Below, piece after piece: positions 7,422 to 15,024 of a stretch of DNA of 20,013 nucleotides (position 1 is its first letter; every line of letters begins with the position of its first letter). The notes beneath the pieces are model-generated. The model worked only from the letters and a program-made list of their open reading frames with translations. It did no database searches and had not been told where the DNA came from. Source of the DNA: a virus; the IMG/VR virus record IMGVR_UViG_3300038305_000126, positions 1 through 20,013 of that record. The stretch is one strand, 5' to 3'. The position numbers and the translations under genes are program-made.

Positions 7422-9053
7422 TCACATTATCCAATCGTCCTCTGTCTTTACTGGTTGAAAACCACCTTGCGGCAGATCTTCACCCACATCGATGAACCCA
7501 AAAGGAAGTAAGTTATCTTCAATTTGTTCGTCTGTTTTTTCTCTTAACATCATCATGGTATTGATATCAGTCATATCTTTAAAATATGTCTGATCTGTTA
7601 GCCATGCAAAAATGACCAAGTTCATCACTAAGTCGTCATGAGTTCCAGACTCTGCCTCGTATGAGTTTGCTTTTTTGGAAAAACGTGATAATTCCTGAAT
7701 TGTGTTAAAATCTGATAAGATAAGTTGATTCTGTTCTATCAACATTTTCAATATAGAACAGCCAACTGACTTTACGCTTTTTGTTGTTCTTATTCCATTG
7801 TCAACGCTACGTCCAAAGCCACTTGAAATCCTTTTGCCGAGTCGTCCTGCGTTTTCTGTATACAGAATGTTTTCATAACCATAATCCATCAATAGTACAT
7901 CTGAAACTTGTTCACCAATGTCGTTTATCTCGACGAGAACCGCTGCTTCATTGTACATCATTCCTACTCTATATATGATTGACGCAAAGTCGACAGGTCC
8001 TATCATGTTATCCCTGAAGACGCATACTTGTTTGTAAGGCATCTCAGTAATATCAAGTACCGTGAAAGTAGAATAATCCAATCCTTTACCACGAGAAACA
8101 TCACAAGTCATACTATATGTGTGACCTTCTATTGCCATTTCGTATTGATAAAGGTTCTCTTGTTCTCTAAGTGGTCTTGAATATGCAAGTTCTTTTAATT
8201 TCTGTCCACTAATAAGTGTACCAGAACTTCCCAAAAATTCACAACAGTACTCCTGTCTGAATTTTTGATCATCATAATCTAATGCGGCAAGAGTTTCGTC
8301 GTGCCATTTTTGGTCTCGCCCAGGCACGTCATTCCACATCACCTTAACAAATTCATAACCATTTGTTTTTTCTTCAGCACCTTTACAGGTTTTCCAGAAG
8401 TGGTTTAATCCATTTGGTGTGGATGTCATTAGAAGTTTTGTTGACTCGCCAGACGAAATAGTAGGATAAACGGAAGCGAAAAATTCGTCATATCCTTCGA
8501 TGAATGCAACCTCATCAAGATAAAGAAAGGAAATCGACTTACCACGAATTGCACTGGAAGATGTAGTACCTGCATAGATCTTACATCCGTTTTCTAATGT
8601 TATGTTTCCCTTGTTCCATTCTTCAACTCCTTGTTGCATCCATTTTGGAAGTGCTTCATATGCAAGTTGCACACGACTGAGAACTTCTCTGGCGGAATCA
8701 CCTTTGTTCGCAAGGATTGCGACTGTCTTGTATTCATTAAAAAGAATGTAATGAAGAATAATAGCTGTTGCTGTGGTTGTCTTACCAGACTGACGTGCAG
8801 TGAGAACTGCGACACGTCTACTGTCTGTTATCTTATTGACAATATCTTCTTGGTAATCATACAGTTTAAAAGGTATGAGACCTCTATCAACGTGTACAAT
8901 CTTAATGTATTTCTTTGCAAAGTAGATTGGATCTTGTGCACACTTCATATACTCTTTGAGCATCTTCTTAGTGTATTCTATTTCTTCGCCAATCCTTTTG
9001 AGATTGTTATTACCAAGATAACCCCTAGTTAGTGGATTACTTATCGCTACCAT
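7422..9053 (-). CDS. 17: Terminase large subunit gp17
   Basis: This is the DNA packaging motor ATPase and headful nuclease. From the preferred ATG at 9053 (after AAGGTGAGG) it has 543 residues; a GTG at 9062 would add three. T4 gp17 is 610. The ATPase domain has a Walker A, TARQSGKTT (85-93), a Walker B, SFLYLDE (175-181), and the coupling motif LLMTSTPNG (207-215). The nuclease domain has TCDVSRGKGLDYS with Asp318, then VEINDIG with Glu375, then THDDLVMN with Asp473/Asp474, matching the three-acid RNase H-like site. The Asp318-Glu375 spacing equals that of T4 Asp401-Glu458. It overlaps the gp16 end by 17 bases, so translation is coupled. All key residues are present. Confidence 0.98.
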   Translation of the reverse strand: MVAISNPLTRGYLGNNNLKRIGEEIEYTKKMLKEYMKCAQDPIYFAKKYIKIVHVDRGLIPFKLYDYQEDIVNKITDSRRVAVLTARQSGKTTTATAIILHYILFNEYKTVAILANKGDSAREVLSRVQLAYEALPKWMQQGVEEWNKGNITLENGCKIYAGTTSSSAIRGKSISFLYLDEVAFIEGYDEFFASVYPTISSGESTKLLMTSTPNGLNHFWKTCKGAEEKTNGYEFVKVMWNDVPGRDQKWHDETLAALDYDDQKFRQEYCCEFLGSSGTLISGQKLKELAYSRPLREQENLYQYEMAIEGHTYSMTCDVSRGKGLDYSTFTVLDITEMPYKQVCVFRDNMIGPVDFASIIYRVGMMYNEAAVLVEINDIGEQVSDVLLMDYGYENILYTENAGRLGKRISSGFGRSVDNGIRTTKSVKSVGCSILKMLIEQNQLILSDFNTIQELSRFSKKANSYEAESGTHDDLVMNLVIFAWLTDQTYFKDMTDINTMMMLREKTDEQIEDNLLPFGFIDVGEDLPQGGFQPVKTEDDWIM

Positions 9054-9633
9054 CCGCCTCACCTTTTATCATACTCAACAGATCTGCAGTAGAAACAATC
9101 AAGTTATTATTAGTAACGTTTGTTTCTGGGCGACCATACTTCTCTTCATCTTTCACTAATTTCTTTTTAGAAGAGATATCTACGAATTCTTTGTTGGCAT
9201 CCAACAATGTTTTCATGAGCGTAGAAACCACCTCGAATGCACGAGGTGATTCCGATTGTTTGGCTATCTCTACCATTTCCTTCACTGCGTCATCACCTAG
9301 ACTAATAATGTTCTGGACGTTAGATCGGGCAAGTTCGAGATCCGTTAAGTTCTCATCGTCGTTCGTTGTTGCAGGTGTGAGTACCTGCTCTCCAACAGTT
9401 TGCAGATTGTTTTCCTGCGACGACGATCCTTCTGCTTGCGAAGTTTTCTCCAATTTAGGTTTCGCCAGTACCTGTGCGCTCTGTTGTCTATTCTCGTCAG
9501 TTTGACTTTGTTCTCCACTAGATCCGAGTCTTCGTAGAGATCCAACATTTTCATGTGGTTCTGTAATGTCTTCTGCTTGAGTTTCTGCAAGTGAACGTAC
9601 CCCCATTGATTGTGAAATTTGATCGTTTATCAT
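9037..9633 (-). CDS. 16: Terminase small subunit gp16
   Basis: Its role is recognition of DNA for packaging and regulation of gp17. I choose the ATG at 9633, giving 198 residues starting MINDQISQSMGVRSLAETQ, because AGAGGTGA lies correctly before it and it forms an ATGA overlap with the gp15 stop. A longer frame from 9669 would run into gp15 and lacks a good site. The first 90 residues are Gln, Ser and Glu rich and probably disordered. The central part, LTDLELARSNVQNIISLGDDAVKEM split around residues 95-120, and LMKTLLDANKEFVDISSKKK (about 139-158) are helical and typical of T4-like gp16. The tail reads ADLLSMIKGEADGSDK. T4 gp16 is 164 residues. Identity rests on sequence character and the fixed gp15-gp16-gp17 order. 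Confidence 0.93.
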   Translation of the reverse strand: MINDQISQSMGVRSLAETQAEDITEPHENVGSLRRLGSSGEQSQTDENRQQSAQVLAKPKLEKTSQAEGSSSQENNLQTVGEQVLTPATTNDDENLTDLELARSNVQNIISLGDDAVKEMVEIAKQSESPRAFEVVSTLMKTLLDANKEFVDISSKKKLVKDEEKYGRPETNVTNNNLIVSTADLLSMIKGEADGSDK

Positions 9634-10451
9634 GATATATTCACCTCTGTGAGATTGATGACTCCCCAATCGTCGTCAAAGTCAATCTGTGTATATGGTA
9701 TAGTTTCATTAATGTCCACAGTGGGCGCACCGTTTGCGGTTAACCCAGGCTGTGACGTGTATCGTGATTGATACACTTCGTCAATATCGGCGGTAGGACT
9801 AGTATTTTGTGTTACCTTCACATCAACAAATTTGATCATAGGTTTGGTTCTATTTGGTCCAAAGTACCACGCTTTCATAGTAAAGCTTAAAGTATAAAGA
9901 ACACTTTGTCTTTCGGTAAAGTCTCCCTCATACACTTCCTCTGTACTTACACTGTTAAGTACGAGCGGAATATCGATTGGATCTAGATTGTCAAGTAACT
10001 TCACGGTAGATGTAAATTCAGGATTGAAGAATGGGACAATCTGTTCCATAATCTTTGCTGCATCCTCTGAGTACTTAGTCATTATGTACAAAGAGAACTC
10101 TAAATTATATGGAACGCCAGCATAAACAAACCCACGTCCGATTGCACCCTCTTCGATGGTGGACTTACGGATCTTCATGGTGTTGTTGATTTTGCGTTCC
10201 CCATCATATGTCATACTGTTCAATTCGAATGACATACGTGGTAGTGTAATTGCTGCAGGACGATCAAGACTTGCGTCCTGAGTAATCCTAGCAAGGACTT
10301 TTTGGAATGGTGAATAAGAAATCGGGACAATCATCTCCTGCTCTGTGGTAGAGTCGATTGTTCTCTTTATCTTAAGTTGGTTGAAATACGTACCAAAGAT
10401 GGCAACATATTTTCTTGTAGTTTGGTTGTAGAAATAATTTGCGATTGCCAT
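9630..10451 (-). CDS. 15: Tail completion and sheath stabiliser protein gp15
   Basis: This protein has 273 residues, almost the same as T4 gp15 (272). In T4 it caps the tail tube and sheath as a hexamer and makes the connection to the neck. The N-terminus MAIANYFYNQTTRKYVAIFG is characteristic, as are VPISYSPFQKVLARI, AAITLPRMSFELNSMTYD and the GVPYNLEFSLYIMTKYSEDA block. The C-terminal 70 residues are polar and less conserved. The TAATG start overlaps the gp14 stop by one base, and AGAGG lies upstream. The stop overlaps the gp16 start (ATGA). The three-gene neck set gp13-gp14-gp15 is complete. Confidence 0.95.
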   Translation of the reverse strand: MAIANYFYNQTTRKYVAIFGTYFNQLKIKRTIDSTTEQEMIVPISYSPFQKVLARITQDASLDRPAAITLPRMSFELNSMTYDGERKINNTMKIRKSTIEEGAIGRGFVYAGVPYNLEFSLYIMTKYSEDAAKIMEQIVPFFNPEFTSTVKLLDNLDPIDIPLVLNSVSTEEVYEGDFTERQSVLYTLSFTMKAWYFGPNRTKPMIKFVDVKVTQNTSPTADIDEVYQSRYTSQPGLTANGAPTVDINETIPYTQIDFDDDWGVINLTEVNIS

Positions 10452-11161
10452 TATGTGTTCGCCTCTTCTGGTTCATCATCTCCAAACGCTATTGTTTCAC
10501 TGAATGGGTCCATCTCTGAGAAGTCTATGATATCGTCTGCTTCTTTCTCAAAGAAGAAATTGTCTGCGATTGGATCTGTGTTAGATAGAGCTTCAAGTGT
10601 ATTAACGTTTGCAGTACCACCAACTGTTGATATATGATCTCTGAATATTTTATCTATGTGTTCGTAACCAGTCTCAATTCTCTCGTTACTATATTCCATT
10701 AGTTCACATCTCAAGTCATAGACCTGCAATCCACCACTCTGATAGAACACACTCTCATGTTCAACATACATTACAGAAAAGATCTTACCATTAAGTGGGA
10801 AATAAATTAGATCTCCCTCAAGAGGTCTTGTCTGTTGTGGTTCATCTTTTGTGACATAACGTTCGAATGTTCTTATCGCAACAGTGAAAGTAACCTGATC
10901 TCTGATCTGCAAACCAAACTTAGAAAGGAAGTCACCTTCACCTTCGAAACCATCTACACTCTTAACATACATCTCCATTTTAAACAGACGATTGTAAAGA
11001 GGCGTGGTGTCTTCGTTAAGTATATTATCAACTTGTCCTTCAGTACGAGGCAAGTATTCGCAATCCACACCATAGATGCGAATTGATTCGATTACTAGAT
11101 CATCGATGAGTTGTTGTTCATTGAAGTGATCAGTATTGCGGAAGAATGTTGACGTTGCCAT
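10451..11161 (-). CDS. 14: Neck protein gp14
   Basis: This 236-residue protein (T4 gp14 is 256) works with gp13 to seal the filled head and provide the tail attachment site. Family features are MATSTFFRNTDHFNEQQLID at the start, then SIRIYGVDCEYLPRT (about 27-41), DTTPLYNRLFKMEMYV and the aromatic PLNGKIFSVMYVEHESVFYQ block (about 126-145), then a C-terminal acidic tail ending DDEPEEANT. The Shine-Dalgarno match before ATG at 11161 is poor. The gap to the gp13 stop is only three bases, so it probably depends on translational coupling. Confidence 0.95.
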   Translation of the reverse strand: MATSTFFRNTDHFNEQQLIDDLVIESIRIYGVDCEYLPRTEGQVDNILNEDTTPLYNRLFKMEMYVKSVDGFEGEGDFLSKFGLQIRDQVTFTVAIRTFERYVTKDEPQQTRPLEGDLIYFPLNGKIFSVMYVEHESVFYQSGGLQVYDLRCELMEYSNERIETGYEHIDKIFRDHISTVGGTANVNTLEALSNTDPIADNFFFEKEADDIIDFSEMDPFSETIAFGDDEPEEANT

Positions 11162-11164
11162 ATT

Positions 11165-11908
11165 TTAACCAATAAAGTTATATACAAGTGGTTGAAGATT
11201 TTGAATGGACTCTTCTTCCATACGTTCTCTTTCGGTACGTGCCTCTTGTAAAATTTGTTCTCCGTTGAACTGAACTCCACCAACAAGTTGCATACCTGTG
11301 AACTTAGTTAGGTTGAGACCCCATTGTTCACGAACTAGTACAGAGGAATAGTTTTGTAACCAACGATCACCCCAGACATCAGGATAAGTTCCTTCATCAA
11401 TGATGTCATATGCTTCGATGATAATATAATCACCAGGCACAAAGAATTCTTTGGTTATGTCTATAAAGAGTTTGTTTACATGTTTATTGTATCTAACCAT
11501 TGGTTGACCAACAAGCATGTCTTGGAGTAATGTCATGTGCGACATTGTCATGTAATAATTTGCAACGTCATACCCACTAATATCGTTGACGTTGTTTAAA
11601 ACATATTGATATGGAACATTGAACATACCTGCACCTGCAGACATGGATGATTTCATATCAAATACTTTTGAAATACCCAATAGATTTTGTGGTAGAGGAA
11701 AATATCCGTTGTCGATATCGTCTTGTGTGATTTGATGTTTCAGATAAACGAGTTGACTTCCATTGTAGTGGTAGTCTCTCCAAAAAGAAACAGCTTCATC
11801 TACACGATCCTCGACTTGTTCGTCTGAGACGTTAACCTCAATAACTGGTGCACCAATTTTTCTTAAGATATATTCGATAAATTCTTGTCTAGTTACTGGC
11901 TGTGCCAT
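11165..11908 (-). CDS. 13: Neck protein gp13
   Basis: This protein has 247 residues (T4 gp13 is 309). It binds the portal after packaging, closes the head and recruits gp14. The N-terminus MAQPVTRQEFIEYILRKIGA with VEDRVDEAVSFWRDYHYNGS (about 31-50) is conserved in marine T4-like gp13. Also visible are FPLPQNLLGISKVFD, SGYDVANYYMTMSHM and the aromatic YIIIEAYDIIDEGTYPDVWG block (about 162-181). The C-terminus is GEQILQEARTERERMEEES then LQPLVYNFIG. ATG at 11908 is preceded by AAGGGAC, and a perfect late promoter lies 35 bases upstream. This promoter marks the start of the core T4 block after the non-core cassette. Confidence 0.95.
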   Translation of the reverse strand: MAQPVTRQEFIEYILRKIGAPVIEVNVSDEQVEDRVDEAVSFWRDYHYNGSQLVYLKHQITQDDIDNGYFPLPQNLLGISKVFDMKSSMSAGAGMFNVPYQYVLNNVNDISGYDVANYYMTMSHMTLLQDMLVGQPMVRYNKHVNKLFIDITKEFFVPGDYIIIEAYDIIDEGTYPDVWGDRWLQNYSSVLVREQWGLNLTKFTGMQLVGGVQFNGEQILQEARTERERMEEESIQNLQPLVYNFIG

Positions 11909-11942
11909 GACATGTCCCTTGTGAACTTTTAGTTTCAGCCAT

Positions 11943-11950
11943 TATTTATA
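11943..11950 (-). promoter_or_regulatory. T4-type late promoter for gp13-gp14-gp15
   Basis: The minus strand reads TATAAATA, the exact late consensus, 35 bases upstream of the gp13 ATG. The TAA stop of the nucleotidyltransferase-cupin gene (11948-11946) is embedded in it. No terminator is visible between the cassette and gp13, so cassette transcripts may also read into the neck genes. Confidence 0.85.
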
Positions 11951-12707
11951 AAGAACGGCGCTCTATGTCCTCTTCACTGAGAGTATTTCCTTGCCATACT
12001 TCAATAACTTTGACAGGAACAGAACCAACATTGGTTGCTTTATGCCAAGTTTTGACAGGTATGTCAATACTGTCACCTCTTTTATATATCTTTGAGGTTT
12101 TGTATTGATTTTGAAATTCCAAATCCATTTCAAGTTCACCACTAACAATATGCCAGTGTTCTGAACGAATAAAGTGACGTTGATCTGATAGAGATTTACC
12201 AACATCAATTGAAAGTTCTTTAACTCTCCAATAACCGTTTGTATCAAGAACAGTATAAGTTCCCCACAATCGAGTTACCTTTGGGTTTTTCCATTCCTTT
12301 AAGATCCACGACGAAGAGTTTTTCTTATCTTCCCCACCAATACCAAAAGCAAATTCTACTTTATCGTAAATCATTTCTGGTATATTTTCTTTTGTACGAT
12401 CTCCACCATTGGCAAAGACTACAGTGTCACTTCCTCTTTTAGTAGATAGTATTTGAAAGATTGCATTACATGCTGTATCGTCATCATCATTAAATCCAAT
12501 CACTTGATCGACACAACCCAGTGCTTCAATAATATTACATCGTTCATGGAAGGGCATAAATGATCTACCCTTTTTGCGTGTCAACCATTCATCTGAGTTT
12601 ACTGCAACCACGAGTTTGTCTCCAAGTTCTCGTGCCGATTTAAACATCGCAATGTGACCCGAATGAAGTGGATCAAATCCACCTGATACGATTACAATCT
12701 TACTCAT
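11946..12707 (-). CDS. Nucleotidyltransferase fused to sugar-isomerase-type cupin
   Basis: I choose ATG 12707 (after AAAGGAAAG), which makes an ATGA overlap with the previous gene and gives 253 residues. Residues 1-140 are a HIGH-superfamily cytidylyltransferase of the RfaE2/TagD kind. They include VSGGFDPLHSGHIAMF with nucleotide-binding HSGH at 15-18, VAVNSDEWLTRKKGRSF, the MPFHERCNIIEALGCVD block and SSSWIL (131-136), close to the usual C-terminal motif of the fold. Residues 141-253 resemble the cupin of type II mannose-6-phosphate isomerase. They show RLWGTY (146), RSEHWHIVSGELE (181-193), IPVKTWH ending at His222, and VIEVWQGNTLSEEDIERR. Likely metal ligands are Gln176, His178, Glu183 and His222. 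It probably makes or activates a nucleotide-linked sugar or polyol. The substrate is not determined by the sequence. Confidence 0.9.
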   Translation of the reverse strand: MSKIVIVSGGFDPLHSGHIAMFKSARELGDKLVVAVNSDEWLTRKKGRSFMPFHERCNIIEALGCVDQVIGFNDDDDTACNAIFQILSTKRGSDTVVFANGGDRTKENIPEMIYDKVEFAFGIGGEDKKNSSSWILKEWKNPKVTRLWGTYTVLDTNGYWRVKELSIDVGKSLSDQRHFIRSEHWHIVSGELEMDLEFQNQYKTSKIYKRGDSIDIPVKTWHKATNVGSVPVKVIEVWQGNTLSEEDIERRSL

Positions 12708-13924
12708 TTCTTTCCTTTCATCATGTAGTCCCAAAAGAAATTCTTTGCATCAGACTTAATAAGTCTTTGAGGAATGTTATCAATGATGTCTCTATGAACA
12801 AACCAATCTTCGTATTCTACGTCTGGTCTAAAGGATATATTCTGTGCTACAATTTCATATCCTGCGTCTCTCATTATCTGTCTAGCTTCTTGACGAATTG
12901 CATCATCTAACCTATACGCATCATGTTCAAACTGAACCACATTGAATTTATATCTATGGAAAGGCATATTGCGCAATACTTGGATAGATGTTTCATCAGT
13001 ATCTATCTGTAAGAAGTCAATCGTATTTTCCATACAATGTTTAACGAGAAGATCTTCAAAATCGATCTCTAGTGCATTGGCATTGATAATAGTATTGGAT
13101 CTACGTTGTGCGAAGTCATATGCAAGGTGCGCAGACCATTCAATAGAAATACCTTTCCAATCAAATTCAGTTTCTAAGAGTGCAGTGTTGTTGTGAGTAA
13201 AAGGATTACCTGCACCAATCTCTAAGTATGTACCTTTACGTTTACCATCAAGACACGCAAGAACAAACATATCTTGGAAGTGTTTAGAATAGTTTTTCTC
13301 AACATCTTCTATACCTTTAAACGGTGCAACAAATAAATCTTTGTCATTTTTACTGTAAGTCGTCGCATCTGGCCATCCAATGTTATTCAGAATACCAATG
13401 ATGTATTCGTCAAATGATTTGTCAGCACGAAAGGGTCTTCTATAAAGTAGATCAAAGAACATCTGTCTACCATATTCAACTCCTGAGATTGACCATGACG
13501 CACTCGCCCGTAAGAACCACAGTTCTTTTTCACCAGGCCAATCAATACCAATATCTTTCTTGTCTTTGAATTCAAGACCAAGTAATGCATGGTTAAGACA
13601 CATACGCCAATCTGTAGTCTTCTCTCCATGTTTGGAAAGAAAGTAATGCGCTTCTGGTCTAGTAGGAAGGATACTCACTGCGTGTTGTAACAACCCTAAC
13701 ACAGTGTAGTTGCGTCTCTCTTGCCTTGCATATGCAAGTCCTGCGTAGATCATACACTTATATTGTAGTTCTTTATCGTCATCTTCAAGATCAGCGCATC
13801 GAATATAAAACGATATTGCTGCCGCACCATTCTCTAGTTTATCATACTCACGTGCAAGATCAAACATTTTATAGGTGTTCTTTGGATCGAATACATGTTC
13901 ATTAACTAATTGTTGCAAATTCAT
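12704..13924 (-). CDS. TPR-like domain plus FkbM-family methyltransferase
   Basis: I choose ATG 13924 (406 residues, GGAGAG upstream); a TTG at 13930 is the alternative. Residues 1-190 are helical with TPR-like pattern, such as AGLAYARQERRNYTVLGLL (61-79) and SILPTRPEAHYFLSKHGE (84-101), like the repeats attached to many bacterial glycosyltransferases. Residues 220-390 are a SAM-dependent methyltransferase of the FkbM type. They show YLEIGAGNPFTHNNTALLE (233-251) as the SAM loop, KGISIEW (267-273), DFLQIDTDE (303-311) and NVVQFEHDAYR (328-338). FkbM enzymes typically O-methylate sugars or glycans. The C-terminus reads NFFWDYMMKGKK. It starts two bases after the previous stop and overlaps the next gene (ATGA), so the cassette is tightly coupled. 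The methyl acceptor is unknown. Confidence 0.9.
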   Translation of the reverse strand: MNLQQLVNEHVFDPKNTYKMFDLAREYDKLENGAAAISFYIRCADLEDDDKELQYKCMIYAGLAYARQERRNYTVLGLLQHAVSILPTRPEAHYFLSKHGEKTTDWRMCLNHALLGLEFKDKKDIGIDWPGEKELWFLRASASWSISGVEYGRQMFFDLLYRRPFRADKSFDEYIIGILNNIGWPDATTYSKNDKDLFVAPFKGIEDVEKNYSKHFQDMFVLACLDGKRKGTYLEIGAGNPFTHNNTALLETEFDWKGISIEWSAHLAYDFAQRRSNTIINANALEIDFEDLLVKHCMENTIDFLQIDTDETSIQVLRNMPFHRYKFNVVQFEHDAYRLDDAIRQEARQIMRDAGYEIVAQNISFRPDVEYEDWFVHRDIIDNIPQRLIKSDAKNFFWDYMMKGKK

Positions 13925-13926
13925 AA

Positions 13927-14961
13927 TCAAGCTCTCTCCAAAAATTCTGTAAATACGTTGCCAGGAATTTCAAGAATGAAAGTTGCATTATCCTGTAATC
14001 CATAAGAGATGTACACTTTATTATTGTGGAACATCATTCCAGTTGCGAACTCAATATGAAATTGATTGCCTGTCACTGGATCTGTTTGTGTTCCCATAAA
14101 GTGGAATTCTTGAGTGTGATGTACAATGTTCCAATCATTGTCCCAAACAATCGCACGATGGACGTAGTGACCATCCTTACGACCAAATACATCTTTACCT
14201 AAATCAACTTCATGTGATATTGTAATTCTTTGTTCATCATTAAGACGAAGAACTTGCGTACCACCACGAAGATCCCTTGGCATCTTTCTTTTATTTTTTT
14301 CATCAAGAACGACTGTCTCTGTAGTACCTTCATCAATGTTAAACTTGATGACTTCTGTGGGATTAGTCCACTTGACAAAGTGGTAAGGCATGTCTAGAAT
14401 AGGAACCCAGTTCTTTTCACAATAAGTTTTATCTGGTGGTGGTGCAGGAATTGGATGACGAGAAATTTCTTTCCATTCTCCATCAATCCAGTCAATCTCT
14501 TGCATTTCCATGCGACCCTTACCATGTTCATCATAGCAATCACGACGAACACCACAAAGGAAGAGACGATCATCCCAAGAGAACAAACGACCATCTTCCA
14601 GTCCAATAAATGTCCAAGTGGGATCTGTGTCTAATTCAGATGTGTTGATACGACCTGCATGTTTGATCTGCATATTCTCATCAAGTTCAACCATAATGTT
14701 ATAAGTTGTAAGAGTAACATCATTTTCTGGATGAATATATGCAAGAGGTCCGAATTGGTGTGGCCATTTCTTACCTTCACTGTGATACAGAGTATAATTG
14801 ACATGCCGAATATTCATGAGGATCTTTCCATTATGCATGTAAATGGAAGGATTCATGATCCCTGTTTCGCCAGTCAATTCTGAGGGTAAGGTAATGGGGT
14901 GGAGTTTACCACCCCTCTTTAGGGCAAATGTAGCAAGCCCATATAGATGCATGTCGTGCAT
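13927..14961 (-). CDS. GH130/GT108-like five-bladed beta-propeller protein, likely glycan-active
   Basis: This 344-residue protein has the pattern of beta-propeller glycoside phosphorylases and hydrolases (GH130) and the related mannosyltransferases (GT108). It shows repeated blade-type strands such as NPSIYMHNGKILMNIRHVNY (37-56), FIGLEDGRLFSWDDRLFLCG (118-137) and HIEFATGMMFHNNKVYISYG (302-321). GLEDGR (120-125) corresponds to the GxEDPR motif of GH130, with Gly in place of Pro. CEKNWVPI (181-188) is a further conserved-looking motif, and GLQDN (321-325) lies near the end. No signal peptide or membrane segment is visible, so it acts in the cytoplasm. ATG 14961 has GGAGG four bases before it; ATG 14952 is less well placed. 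It is the first gene after a near-ideal sigma70 promoter. Whether it transfers, phosphorolyses or hydrolyses sugars cannot be told. Confidence 0.85.
   Translation of the reverse strand: MHDMHLYGLATFALKRGGKLHPITLPSELTGETGIMNPSIYMHNGKILMNIRHVNYTLYHSEGKKWPHQFGPLAYIHPENDVTLTTYNIMVELDENMQIKHAGRINTSELDTDPTWTFIGLEDGRLFSWDDRLFLCGVRRDCYDEHGKGRMEMQEIDWIDGEWKEISRHPIPAPPPDKTYCEKNWVPILDMPYHFVKWTNPTEVIKFNIDEGTTETVVLDEKNKRKMPRDLRGGTQVLRLNDEQRITISHEVDLGKDVFGRKDGHYVHRAIVWDNDWNIVHHTQEFHFMGTQTDPVTGNQFHIEFATGMMFHNNKVYISYGLQDNATFILEIPGNVFTEFLERA
14896..14915. other. GC-rich hairpin near the start of the beta-propeller gene
   Basis: GGGGTGG and CCACCCC form a perfect 7-bp stem with a 6-base loop. On the mRNA it spans codons 16-22, about 45 bases after the ATG. 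It lacks a following U-run on the minus strand, so it is not a typical terminator. It could affect translation or mRNA stability, or simply reflect the Gly/His/Pro codons used. Confidence 0.35.
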
Positions 14962-14995
14962 GACACCTCCATAATTTAGTGTTCAAATTTATACC

Positions 14996-15024
14996 ATTAT
15001 ATCACATCAAATGAGGTTTGTCAA
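14996..15024 (-). promoter_or_regulatory. Host sigma70 promoter driving the glycan cassette
   Basis: On the minus strand TTGACA (15024-15019) is followed by a 17-bp spacer and TATAAT (15001-14996), with an extended -10 TG one base before it. All twelve core bases match the bacterial sigma70 consensus at the best spacing. The -35 overlaps the TGA stop of the gene upstream (15023-15021). Transcription should begin near 14989, about 28 bases before the cassette ATG. In a late region this implies expression by unmodified host RNA polymerase. A TATAAATT box at 14993-14986, close to the late consensus, lies just downstream. Confidence 0.85.

Noticed and set aside
8631-9032. 133-codon plus-strand frame opposite gp17
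   Set aside because: It is antisense to the terminase ATPase domain, and its Cys-rich, erratic composition is typical of a shadow.
9032-9505. 157-codon open frame on the plus strand opposite gp16
   Set aside because: It lies antisense to a confident gene in a phage whose genes here are all on the minus strand. It has no good ribosome site and its Ser/Phe-rich composition is that of a reverse-strand shadow.
9634-9669. Upstream gp16 start at 9669
   Set aside because: It would extend gp16 into gp15 without a ribosome site. ATG 9633 has AGAGGTGA and a clean ATGA overlap.
11909-11916. GACATGTC palindrome just before the gp13 start
   Set aside because: An 8-bp palindrome is expected by chance in a window of this size and lies in the ribosome binding site spacer with no other signal.
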